Part shown: positions 1 to 9,241 of the stretch, piece after piece | Layout: every line of letters starts with the position of its first letter | Numbering within the stretch: position 1 is the first letter of the stretch | Assembly (NCBI GenBank): GCA_006384855.1 | Contig: VCJN01001919.1 | Coordinates: 1-64,000, forward strand | Length of the DNA stretch: 64,000 nt | Direction: 5' to 3' | Origin: Tetraselmis striata | Taxonomy: Eukaryota; Chlorophyta; Chlorodendrophyceae; Chlorodendrales; Chlorodendraceae | Notes under the pieces: generated by a model | The model's input: only the letters and a program-made list of their open reading frames with translations | Databases searched by the model: none | What the model was told of the DNA's origin: nothing | Position numbers and translations under genes: made by a program

Positions 1-147
1 AATGGCCAGTAGCGACTAGAGGTAGCCCGGTCCGCGCTGTATCAGTCTATAACTACGACTTCACTGTCCCGCGAGTACGGGCCGCGACTCCGAGAGGCCG
101 CGATACGGTGTGATGTACTGAAACGAATATATGTTTTAAACTAGTTT
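1..147. other. Left flank and first 16 bp of an interrupted YR-element terminal repeat
   Basis: No gene is visible. The last 16 bases (132-147, TGTTTTAAACTAGTTT) match the start of the terminal repeat found again at 10823, and in variant form at 55380, 58366 and 43018. The rest of this repeat resumes at 7939, so this is the outer edge of the YR element that the 7.8 kb transposon interrupts. Confidence 0.75.
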
Positions 148-169
148 CACTGTGAGATTCAGATGTGAC
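148..169 (+). repeat. Left terminal inverted repeat of the CACTA-like element
   Basis: Perfect reverse complement of 7917-7938. Begins CACTGTGAG and is preceded by TTT. Confidence 0.88.
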
Positions 170-843
170 ATACAGGTGACGAAGCACTACTACTAGCGAC
201 TATTATTTATCCGTGAAGGCTGCTACTGGTGGCGGCACGTCCATCCAGTTACGTGCGAGTACATCCGGCGTTATTGCCGGCGGGCGATAAATCCTTTTTG
301 TCATCATTCTGGAAGTCGTACCAGCCCGGTGAAGCGTACATGGCACTGACGTACAAGGTACAAGGTTGTCCGTGTAGTACCGGGTAGTACGCGATATATT
401 TATTACGCCGGTACCGGGTATCGAGTGCGAACCCTAGTCGTCCTGTGGATAACTACGACTATTAGTACATGGGAGCGCAAATCGCAGCCGTACGTATTTG
501 GTAACACTGGGGAATTTGTGTACATTATAGCTAGTACTGCTGAACGGGCCTGCCAGCCGTCCGATCAAAGGTCATCAGATGGGCGGTTTGGCTGCCATGT
601 TTTGCCAAAGAGTGCTCACGTTACATAAATATTCGCGAGGGGGAGGGCGGGGGCAGGCAGCGGTTTGCCGAAGAATGTTTGAATTACAATATTCGCGACA
701 GCTGCCATCGGGGGATGTGGCCCGGGGGGGGGGGGGGGGGGGGGGGTGCGGGGGCGGGGGGACCACGCCCGCCCCGCCCCCCCCGCCCCCCCTCGCCGCC
801 AGCCGCTCCCGCCTGGGGGGGGGGGGGGGGGTAAGGGGGCGGG

Positions 844-1435
844 GGCTACTGCTTGTTCTTGTTCTTGCGTGCCCGCGGGACCCTCCGCTTCGACGATCTC
901 GCTGCCTCCGCCTCCGCCTCCGCCTCCGCCTCCGCCTGCGCCTCCGACTCCGCCTCCGACTCCGCGACCGTCAGTTTCTTACCTCGGCGTTTCTTCACTG
1001 GCCTCTTCCGCTTCTTGTCATCCGTCAGTGTCTTCACCACCCCGGGAGGCTGTGCCGTCGACGACGCCGCCATGAGCTTCCTTACCTTCGCGTCGGGACG
1101 CCCCCTGTGCCCAGACACCCACAACAAGCCACAATCGTTTCGCCTTTAAGCGGCTGAGGATGCGGCCTCCTCGGCCACCACGAGTTGCGCCGCTGGCACT
1201 GTGGAAGCCTTGGCGTTGAGGTGGGCCTTAACGGCGCTCCCGGACGAACCTGCGCGCGGCACAAGTTAGCCACGAGTGGGTGCGTGCTAATGCGGAGGAT
1301 GGAGTGTTTTGTTGCGCGCCCACCTTGTCACGCGTTTCCTCATGTCTTTCTCGTCCTCCTCGATGCCGGCGGCGCGGACACGCGAGACAACAAGGCTCGC
1401 CGCCCACGTTTGCCCGGGGGGGCGAGGTCGGCCAT
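844..1435 (-). CDS. Possible small basic nuclear protein, intron-containing (model incomplete)
   Basis: Not a recognised family. The best-supported part is the last exon (about 1110 down to the TAG stop at 844-846): a lysine/arginine-rich stretch (KKRKRPVKKRRGKK), then alternating Glu-Ala/Glu-Ser pairs, then a basic tail ending KNKNKQ. This looks like nuclear-localisation and charged low-complexity sequence. Upstream, a candidate acceptor at about 1249 opens a frame containing AVKAHLNAKASTVPAAQL, and a candidate ATG at 1435 starts MADLAPPGKRGRR. I could not fix the splice junctions joining them. The gene lies inside the CACTA-like element and may be captured or an accessory reading frame. Confidence 0.3.
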
Positions 1436-1720
1436 GGCGCTGTGAGCGGTGAAGGGGGGGGGGGGCGGGGGGGTGGGGGGGGGCGGCCGAGGTGGAGAAA
1501 CTAACACCCAGTCGACGACCGCCTTCCGCAGCAGTCAACGACACATCGGAGGCGAGGAGCAGCGCGCCACTACTATTTATATGCACGTATTGTCAAGAGC
1601 TAGTCGGTGCGGCATTGTGTCGGTGTAATTTCGCAATGTTTATTGTTGAAGTAGCACGGCGTAATGGATACGGCGAGTGAATCCGGGATAATGTGTGCGA
1701 CGAATGTGCGCGCGCAGCGG

Positions 1721-1754
1721 TGTGCGGCGGTGTGCGGCGGTGTGCGGCGGTGTG
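1721..1754. repeat. 10-bp tandem repeat (TGTGCGGCGG)
   Basis: Three perfect copies plus a partial fourth, inside the CACTA-like element. Confidence 0.8.
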
Positions 1755-1856
1755 CACCGATGTTAATTTAGTGTGAATATTATATCGGCCGTAGACGATC
1801 AGGTCTGGCAGCACCGCCCGTGCTTGTAAATAAGCGACAATGGATCTAGTCTCCCG

Positions 1857-3010
1857 CTAGTCTGTGCACCGCCAGTGCACTCCGCAAGCCTCGCCTCCAT
1901 CCGCGTCGGAACCGGTAGTAAGTGTTGTTGTGTGCGCACATCGTGACAACATTACACGGTGGCAATTGCAATTATTAGCGGTGGATAATGTGAAGGCGTT
2001 TTCGAAATCGACAAAGAATGAGGCGGTGCTGGCGGAGTGCATTGGCGGTGCATAGAATAGCGTGTCCCTGGGGTTTTGGCTGCATCGGACGCCGTATTCC
2101 CACCCATCCGGCACGGAATGTCCGGTTTTTACACATTTGTGTGTTAATAAAGTGTGAATATTACGCGTCTTTTACGCCGGGTGGATGGGCATCCGGCGTC
2201 CGATGCACCCCAATTATTTGCAGCACGCTACTCTACGCACCCCCAACGCACTCCGCAAGCCTCGCCTCCATCCGCGTCGGAACCGGTAGTAAGTGTTGTT
2301 GTGTGCGCACATCGTGACAACATATTACACGGTGGCAATTGCAATTAGCGGTGGACAATGTGAAGGCGTTTTCGAAATCGACAGAGAATGTGGCGGTGCT
2401 GGCGGAGTGCATTGGCGCTGCACAGAATAGCGTGTTGCTGGGGTTTTGGCTGCATCGGACGCCGTATTCCCACCCATCCGGCACGGAATGTCCGGTTTTC
2501 ACACATTTGTGTGTTAATAAAGTGTGAATATTATGCGTCTTTTACGCCGGGTGGGTGGGCATCCGGCGTCCGATGCACCCCAATTATTTGCAGCACGCTA
2601 CTCTACGCACCCCCAACGCACTCCGCAAGCCTCGCCTCCATCCGCGTCGGAACCGGTAGTAAGTGTTGTTGTGTGCGCACATCGTGACAACATTACACGG
2701 TGGCAATTGCAATTAGCGGTGGACAATGTGAAGGCGTTTTCGAAATCGACAGAGAATGAGGCGGTGCTGGCGGAGTGCATTGGCGGTGCACAGAATAGCG
2801 TGTTGCTGGGGTTTTGGCTGCATCGGACGCCGTATTCCCACCCATCCGGCACGGAATGTCCGGTTTTCACACATTTGCGTGTGAATATATATAGTGTGAA
2901 TATTACGTAGGCGTCTTTTACGCTGGGTGGATGGGCATCCGGCGTCCGATGCACCCCGAATCTCACCAACACGCTACTCTACGCACCCCCAACGCATTCC
3001 GCCAGCCCCC
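1857..3010. repeat. About 370-bp tandem repeat, three copies plus a diverged fourth start
   Basis: The landmark CACTCCGCAAGCC recurs at 1878, 2249 and 2619, giving periods of 371 and 370 bp, with a diverged start near 2995. Each unit carries an imperfect inverted repeat (around TGCATCGGACGCCG and GGCGTCCGATGCACC) separated by roughly 70-80 bp, so a single strand could form a long hairpin. Open frames through the unit are repeated readings of the same DNA and not convincing genes. Tandem arrays of this kind are common inside CACTA elements. Confidence 0.85.
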
Positions 3011-3910
3011 CCTCTTTCCGCGCAGGTCCTACGTTCCATTGTATGTATATACATACGTACATGTACTGCTCCGAAACCAGCCCAAACTTAATGAGTGCAC
3101 AAGTGTAAATGGGGGGGGGGGGGGGGGGGGGGGGTGTGGCGGCGGGGCATCCACTCACACATACCCCGGCGATGCATGACAGATATTACATGCCGTGGCG
3201 GGTCGGCGGGCCGACCCGGCGGGCCGACCCGGCGGGGGGGGGGGGGGGGCGTCTATTCAACTACACGTGCGACAGTGTCGTTTCGTGGAGCAGTATATGT
3301 GCCCGGCCTCATTTATACCGCCCCCTACCTGCGCTTCATGGTCCACCCCTACGAATTACTTAGCACAAACCGCCATTACTTAATAGGAACCTAGCACAGC
3401 CAGGCTTATATGCCCGCTTTGCCGATCAACTTCTACGCACTTTCCGTCCCTTAACCGCCGGACATGGGGGTTAAGCCGCCAGCCTCGGCAGTTGCTTAGC
3501 CAAACTTGGCATCCCGTACCGTGTCCATGGCTTCGCAGCTCTGCCGCCGGCACACGCCGAGTCCGGCGCTTGCTGCCGCGGGGTTGCGCACGCATGCACG
3601 CACGGTAATACGCCGCCGACGCCGCCACGCTTACTTCCACCACCTTCGCCAGCCGCAGCTTCGCACGCCTTTCCGCCGACATACGAAACGCACGAATCCC
3701 CCCCCGTCCCCGCGTCATGTATATTATATTCGAGGCGACTATGCGGGGCGCAGCACACGCCGCGGCGTGGGTCGGCGGAGCGACAGGCGGCGGGAGCCCT
3801 AATGGCCGGGCAGTATCCACACCCACACAGGCACCGCCGCTCACCTCCGACGCGGATGAACCGCCTCCCAAAGGAAACATGCCGGTTGGTGGTAAGCCCA
3901 GCAGGCGTGT

Positions 3911-4612
3911 GTGGGGTGCCGGCGCCGGTACTGGTGCGACGGAGCTGTCGCGTCCGGAACCGCACCGCATGTGGAGCAACACATGGCGGTGCCGGCCCCA
4001 CCTATGTCTAGGGCCACCTCCTCACAACACCCCGCCACGACGGCGTCGGCCACCGCCGACGGCGCCGTTGCGGGGGGGGACGCCCTGCCAGGCGACGATG
4101 ATGCGCCTGGTGCGCCGCGTCAGGAGGCGGAGGAGGCCGTGGTCGAGGCGACTGATCGGGCTGAGGGGGTTGTCGAGGCGAGCGAGGCTGCGCTCGCGCC
4201 ACCCGCCCCGCAGCCACCTGCGGGACATGCCGACTTGCTCGTCGCCATGTTGACCGGAGCACTACGAGCAGTGGCGGGAGGCGGCCACATGCACTATCAT
4301 GTGCGTGTCCTGGCCGGACGCCCGTCATGCGTGGACTGCGGCCAACGGACGGACTGGGAGTGTTGCTGCGACGGCACCCCGGCTTTGTGCGGCCCCAAGT
4401 ACCCATGCATGGCGACCCATCAGCGGGCAGTCCCCTGCCCGACCACGGCCACGAAGAGGGCGGAGTTCCGCCATGTCAGGGACGCGTTCCACGACGCGAC
4501 TCGCGCCGCCGTGTGTGAGGCTTCCGAGAAGGCACGCGCGGCTGGTAGGGTGCGCAGGGTGAGGCGGCGGACGGCCCAGGAGCTGAAGGAGAGCGAGACA
4601 TGCCGTCAGTGA
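3911..4612 (+). CDS. Cysteine-rich protein; C-terminal zinc-binding pattern resembling piggyBac-type transposases
   Basis: A 233-codon frame with an Ala/Glu-rich first half and a cysteine/histidine cluster at about residues 140-170: CVDCGQ, then WECCC, LCGPKYPC and a histidine. The spacing (CxxC, CC, LCx4C, H) resembles the cysteine-rich domain at the C-terminus of piggyBac transposases. The tail is basic (RVRRVRRRTAQELKE). No DDD catalytic core is visible, and the true 5' end may lie in an earlier exon; the first clear Met after the 5' junk is MAVPAPP near 3982. It lies inside the CACTA-like element, so it is either cargo or a relic of an older DNA transposon. The family assignment rests on cysteine spacing only. 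Confidence 0.4.
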   Translation: MGCRRRYWCDGAVASGTAPHVEQHMAVPAPPMSRATSSQHPATTASATADGAVAGGDALPGDDDAPGAPRQEAEEAVVEATDRAEGVVEASEAALAPPAPQPPAGHADLLVAMLTGALRAVAGGGHMHYHVRVLAGRPSCVDCGQRTDWECCCDGTPALCGPKYPCMATHQRAVPCPTTATKRAEFRHVRDAFHDATRAAVCEASEKARAAGRVRRVRRRTAQELKESETCRQ

Positions 4613-4654
4613 GGTCGGGCGCAATGTCATTGGGTGGGGCACACGGACGTGTAA

Positions 4655-4970
4655 CACTTGCACTTTGCGCGTACTGCTGGGTTACATCCAGGCTGCGTCA
4701 CACTATGCAACCGGAAAGCTTGCGTTGCTACTGCAAACAATGCGACGCCTCACTCTGTAGCAACCGCTGCCGCGCCTATCCCACAGCCGCTGCCCCCCCC
4801 CCCCCCCCCCCCCCCGCGCGGGATCCCCGCCATCAGCAGCTTGCACTTGCACTTTGCGCGTACTGCTGGGTTACATCCAGGCGGCGTCACACCGGAAAGG
4901 CTGCGTTGCTACTGCAAACGATGCTACGCCTCACTCGGTAGCAACCGCTGCCCCGCCCATCCCACTCGGG
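4655..4970 (+). repeat. About 130-bp direct duplication encoding a Cys-rich motif
   Basis: 4655-4786 and 4844-4970 are close copies (CACTTGCACTTTGCGCG...) separated by a poly-C tract and a short spacer. Both encode LRCYCKxC...SNRC-like cysteine motifs in one frame, echoing the cluster of the preceding cysteine-rich frame. They may be duplicated 3' exons or a local repeat. Confidence 0.7.
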
Positions 4971-5331
4971 ATGCTGAGAGCAGCTAAAGGGCACCGGGGG
5001 CGGGGCAAGAGGGAGCAGAGCCAATGATTGTGGAAGAGCAGGGACCCGCTTGCATGCCATCGTATTATATCTTGCACAATATCTGTTGCTGCACTCATAT
5101 CTCACATCACTAGCTTAGCTATAGTGATTCCCCCCCCCCCCCCCCCACACCGCGTACGCACAAGCCTGGGTATACGCATCAACTGCCCGCCGGGATGAGA
5201 AACTGGTATTGGTAGTGTGTCTGTGGGGTGGAGGGGGGGGGGGGCAAAAGAGCTGGCAATTGCTGCCAAGCTGGTGCGTTACATTGGGGCAGGCGCTGGG
5301 CAGACAATTGGGGCTCGCTTCAGAGCATTGT

Positions 5332-7325
5332 CTAGTGCCTATGCGGCTGCGCCGCCTCCGCCGCATGCAGACTCTGCGGGCTCACCAGCACCGCCACCTC
5401 AGTCATGCGGCCCTGCATCCCGCAGCCCGCCGCCGTCAGCCAGATCAGAGGTATCCAGAAGCCAGTGCTGGGGTTGTTGCGGCATGACCGCATAGTTTTC
5501 AGCGGCTGCCGTCCACAGCTTGTAATGCATCCCTTTCCGCCGATTCCGCTGTATGCGCTGTCTTGGCGCCGCGCTGCCCCGGCCGCCGCGCCTTGGCGCC
5601 GCGCTGCCCCGGCCGCCGCGCCTTGGCGCCGCGCTGCCCCGGCCGCCGCGCCTTGGCGCCGCGCTGCCCCGGCCGCCGCGCCTTGGCGCCGCGCTGCCCC
5701 GGCCGCCGCGCCTTGGCGCCGCGCTGCCCCGGCCGCCGCGCCTTGGCGCCGCGCTGCCCCGGCCGCCGCGCCTTGGCGCCGCGCTGCCCCGGCCGCCGCG
5801 CCTTGGCGCCGCGCTGCCCCGGCCGCCGCGCCTTGGCGCCGCGACGCCCCGGCCGCCGCGCCTTGGCGCCGCGCTGCCCCGGCCGCCGCGCCTTGGCGCC
5901 GCGCTGCCCCGGCCGCCGCGCCTTGGCGCCGCGCTGCCCCGGCCGCCGCGCCTTGGCGCCGCGCTGCCCCGGCCGCCGCGCCTTGGCGCCGCGCTGCCCC
6001 GGCCGCCGCGCCTTGGCGCCGCGCTGCCCCGGCCGCCGCGCCTTGGCGCCGCGCTGCCCCGGCCGCCGCGCCTTGGCGCCGCGCTGCCCCGGCCGCCGCG
6101 CCTTGGCGCCGCGCTGCCCCGGCCGCCGCGCCTTGGCGCCGCGCTGCCCCGGCCGCCGCGCCTTGGCGCCGCGCTGCCCCGGCCGCCGCGCCTTGGCGCC
6201 GCGCTGCCCCGGCCGCCGCGCCTTGGCGCCGCGCTGCCCCGGCCGCCGCGCCTTGGCGCCGCGCTGCCCCGGCCGCCGCGCCTTGGCGCCGCGCTGCCCC
6301 GGCCGCCGCGCCTTGGCGCCGCGCTGCCCCGGCCGCCGCGCCTTGGCGCCGCGCTGCCCCGGCCGCCGCGCCTTGGCGCCGCGCTGCCCCGGCCGCCGCG
6401 CCTTGGCGCCGCGCTGCCCCGGCCGCCGCGCCTTGGCGCCGCGCTGCCCCGGCCGCCGCGCCTTGGCGCCGCGCTGCCCCGGCCGCCGCGCCTTGGCGCC
6501 GCGCTGCCCCGGCCGCCGCGCCTTGGCGCCGCGCGGGGTATTGAGTCCTCCCCTCCCTAGTGAGCGCGTCCACCTGCGCCTTGCGCTCGGGCCCGTCCTC
6601 CTCCGTCACCACATTCTGCAACCCCCACCGCGTGACGAACCACGCAGCTCCTTGCATGCGCTTGTACATGTGCCCAAGCACCGCCTGGGGACGCGAAGCT
6701 CCTTCTCGGTCATGATCGCCTTCACCCGGGCCTCCTCGAGCAGCGGACCGGCGTTAAGAATGGAAAACGTTTCCATGTGGTGCAAGCAGTCCTCCATGAC
6801 CCAGCCGAACTGCACCGTCACCTTGCCTGACCCTGCAGTCATTGAGGGGAATGCCGTCACGCCCACGCCCACGCCCACGCCCACGCCCACGCCCGGGGGG
6901 GGGGGGGGGGGGGGGGGGGGTTACCTTTCGATTCTTGGACACTGCAAACGAAGGGCGCAACCGTCCATACCGTCTTCGCCAACGGGGTCCTCCCCCACGC
7001 CCATCACATCGTCCACCTTCGAGCCGCCGTCGTCCGAGACCGGCGCCGGCGGGCCGTTTCCGACGGCTGCAGCTACTCCTGCTGCCGCGCTTGTTGCTGC
7101 TGTTGCTGTTGCTGCTGCTGCCGCCCCTGCTGCTGCTGCTTGTGATAAGGCGGCCTTGCGGCGCAACTTAGCCGCACGCTTCAACGAGTGGCTACAGTTC
7201 GGGTATTTCCGGAAGTGCCGCTCTCGCGCCGTCCTTTCACTACTACCCGTCACGATGCCGTGGCAGTGCTTGCATGTGTACACGCCATCCTTCGACACAC
7301 TCGCTATCCATCCCTTTGCCGGCAT
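5332..7325 (-). CDS. BED-like zinc-finger protein with minisatellite-encoded decapeptide repeats
   Basis: Exon 1 (7325-6925) starts MPAKGWIASVSKDG and contains CKHCHG followed by HFRKYPNCSH, a Cys2-His-Cys finger similar to the BED fingers of transposon-derived proteins, then an Ala/Thr-rich linker. A 92-bp intron (6924-6833; GTAACC followed at once by poly-C, ending CTGCAG) joins in phase to exon 2, which reads SGKVTVQFGWVMEDCLHH and onward. Near 6685-6690 the sensible reading moves to another frame (VLGHMYKRMQGAAWFVTRWG), so a single-base change or an unrecognised splice is present. This second frame then runs through about 32 copies of ARRQGAAAGA to a stop at 5332. Function is unknown. The position inside the CACTA-like element suggests a transposon-encoded accessory or a diverged transposase. 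Confidence 0.45.
5562..6534. repeat. 30-bp minisatellite, about 32 near-identical copies
   Basis: The unit is CTTGGCGCCGCGCTGCCCCG plus GCCGCCGCGC. Copies are almost all identical; one differs by a single T-to-A near 5844. The unit length is a multiple of three, so all frames stay open: ARRQGAAAGA on the minus strand, WRRAAPAAAP or APRCPGRRAL on the plus strand. Such homogeneity implies recent expansion or continuing conversion. Confidence 0.95.
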
Positions 7326-7916
7326 GCCTGCTGCCGCGCGCGGGGGCCGGGGGGGGGGGGGGGGGGGGGGGGTTGAGAGTTGGGGTGGATGTAACCCACC
7401 ACCGGCAGGCAACACAGATGCGAGTGCGCGGCTGTCCGCGCTTGATTCAACGGTGAGCGGCGGTGACCGTGAGGCGACCCCGTACTTCATGCGCGTGCTG
7501 AGGCGTTACACAATCATCAGCAGTTAGGGCGGCTGCATTAAAACGCGCACCTACGAACACCACCTACCGCCTACCACCTACCGTACCACCTACATCCGCC
7601 CACACCTCCGCCCGTCGTGCCGCACATCGCGGCACACCGCGGGGTCAGCGGTCAGCGATGTGCGGTCAGCGATGTGCGGCGATGTGCAATGAGTGCGTAC
7701 ATCCGCATGTACTTAGCCCGGGTGCTCCGCGTCGGCGGGCGACACGCGAGCCCGCGTGCGCATATCAATTTGATGAAATTATGGAAACGAGAAATTCATA
7801 TAGTACTTTACAGGTCGCGCGCGATAGTCGTCGCTACTGGGTATGAAATCCACGTCCCTCGTCCGTCCCGTATCGTCCCCGTATGTCGTCGTTCGTCACC
7901 AGTAGGGCACATTTAC

Positions 7917-7938
7917 GTCACATCTGAATCTCACAGTG
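7917..7938 (-). repeat. Right terminal inverted repeat of the CACTA-like element
   Basis: Perfect reverse complement of 148-169. Ends CTCACAGTG and is followed by TTT, then by the rest of the YR terminal repeat. Confidence 0.88.
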
Positions 7939-7941
7939 TTT

Positions 7942-8112
7942 ATGGGGTTTCCTCCCTTGACCTAACCGCTTTTCAGCTACAAGTGCTGCTCAGTGGTACG
8001 GGAACTAGGCATCTGTTGTTGCGCCCTTTTTGGGTGCAGCACGAGTAGATATAAAAGCAGCTAGAACAGTTGAGCCTGCCATCTTCCAGTTTTCGCTGCG
8101 TTCCACGCAGCG
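7942..8112 (+). repeat. A1 terminal repeat (main part) of YR copy 1
   Basis: Matches 10838-11009 with about one difference. It contains a TATA box (TATAAAAG, 8050-8057) and a short hairpin CGCTGCG/CGCAGCG near its 3' end. The first 16 bp of the repeat lie at 132-147. Confidence 0.9.
8050..8057 (+). promoter_or_regulatory. TATA box in the A1 repeat
   Basis: TATAAAAG lies about 170 bp upstream of the gag-like start at 8226. It is repeated in A2 near 10947, and copy 2 has the variant CATAAAAG at about 55499. The terminal repeat therefore probably carries the element's own promoter. Confidence 0.55.
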
Positions 8113-8225
8113 ATGTAAAAACTGTCTCGTAACCAGTTGCGAGCAAGGTCACCCCAGGTTGTTCAAGACCACACCCGGCTCGCCATCCGAGTGTGATATT
8201 CTCGTCCGTACGTCCGTGCGTTACC

Positions 8226-9084
8226 ATGTCAGATGGAGAAGAACCCGTCGCTGAGCCGACGCTAAAGTCGCTGCAAGCAGATGTGCGGGCACTGGCTACA
8301 GCTGTAGCTCAATTGACGGCTCGTGAGCGTGTTGTTGATGGAGAAGGAGCACATGGCTCCGGCTTCGGGCAGCGCATCGCGGGACAGCCGACAGGCAGCG
8401 GGGGAGCCGCAGAGCGCCCCGACTTGCTAGAGCTAGCCCAGAGCGGCCGTGTCGGAGCAAAATCCGTGAGCGCCGAGGATGACTACCTCGCGGTGCCAGA
8501 ACTACTGCAGAGAGCAGAGTCTGGTTATGAGGCCGTTCGACCGGTCGGCCGAGCGAGTGCGTGGACTCTTTCCCCTGAGCACCGACCTAACGAACGAGTA
8601 CCTCAAGCAGGATGACCGGCGTCTGCCGGCCCAGGAGGAGTATTTGTGGATGTCGTGTTTCAGGGCCCACATGGCCGCGCTTTTCGTGGCTCTCGACGAG
8701 CTGCTGCCCTACGTCCCTGCCACCAACCAGGACTTCACCCCCTACCTCGCGAGAGCTCGGAACCACGCCGAGGCCATCGACAAGGCGTTTCGGTTTCGTT
8801 TGGCCTTCCTGCGGAGGCTAAATGAGATCAAGCGTCTGCACGGTGACCAAGATGTTCTGGATGTGCTGCGAGCCCAGCATTTTCAGCCTGCTTCGGAGCA
8901 TCTGGGTTCCGCGATCTTTGGGGACCTCATGCGAGACTACGAGCGCCGTGTCTTCGAAGCGACCGTTGCCAGCAGCGCGAAAGCGACCGCTACTGCTCGA
9001 GTGGCGGCTGCAGCTGCAGGTCGCGGGCGTGGGCGAGGACGTGGCGGTGGACGCGGGCGTGGCCGCGAAGGTGAGCACGAGTGA
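8226..9084 (+). CDS. Gag-like protein region of YR copy 1
   Basis: Begins MSDGEEPVAEPTLKSL with an N-terminal heptad-like stretch. The middle is rich in helix-forming, aromatic-containing sequence (EEYLWMSCFRAHMAAL). The C-terminus is an Arg-Gly run (GRGRGRGRGGGRGRG) typical of RNA-binding tails. The same layout occurs in copy 2 (about 55683-56573). It resembles the ORF1/gag of DIRS-order elements in position and composition, not through a recognised domain. It is described here as a fossil element part, with about one break. Confidence 0.6.
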
Positions 9085-9241
9085 CGGTGTGGGGCGCCTT
9101 TCGTCGGAGCTGCTGGAGCTTTGCGAGGCCACCTTTCGGTGACCACCGCAAGACGCACCCTTGCAGCTCAACGGCGAGATGAGCGCCCCGTGTTAGGACC
9201 TGACCCCCCCCACCTTACAGACTTCCTTTAGACCTTCCTCG

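Larger units (their letters stand above)
148..7938. mobile_element. CACTA-like (EnSpm/CMC) DNA transposon with 22-bp TIRs and TTT target duplication
   Basis: The ends are perfect 22-bp inverted repeats (148-169 and 7917-7938) starting CACTGTGAGATTCAGATG. The 3-bp sequence TTT flanks both sides (145-147 and 7939-7941). Further in, GGTGACGAA recurs in inverted orientation near both ends (about 176 and 7891), a subterminal repeat. Excising the element and one TTT restores an uninterrupted YR terminal repeat, so its borders are fixed by the empty-site sequence. CACTG/CACTA ends with a 3-bp duplication are the hallmark of the CACTA superfamily. A DDE transposase was not recognised. The interior holds a BED-finger-like gene, a cysteine-rich reading frame, a possible basic nuclear protein, a 370-bp tandem repeat and a 30-bp minisatellite. 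It could be a non-autonomous element carrying captured sequence, or an autonomous one whose transposase is too divergent to recognise. Confidence 0.8.

Noticed and set aside
1864-2972. Repeated short frames in the 370-bp array
   Set aside because: The same DNA unit read several times, with Ser/Ala/His-rich products and no family match.
5562-6534. CRISPR-like array
   Set aside because: 30-bp units repeat head to tail with no spacers, in a eukaryotic genome.
5405-7527. Very long overlapping open frames on both strands through the GC-rich repeat
   Set aside because: They are frames forced open by a 30-bp repeat without stops. Only the minus-strand frame has plausible non-repetitive coding sequence attached.
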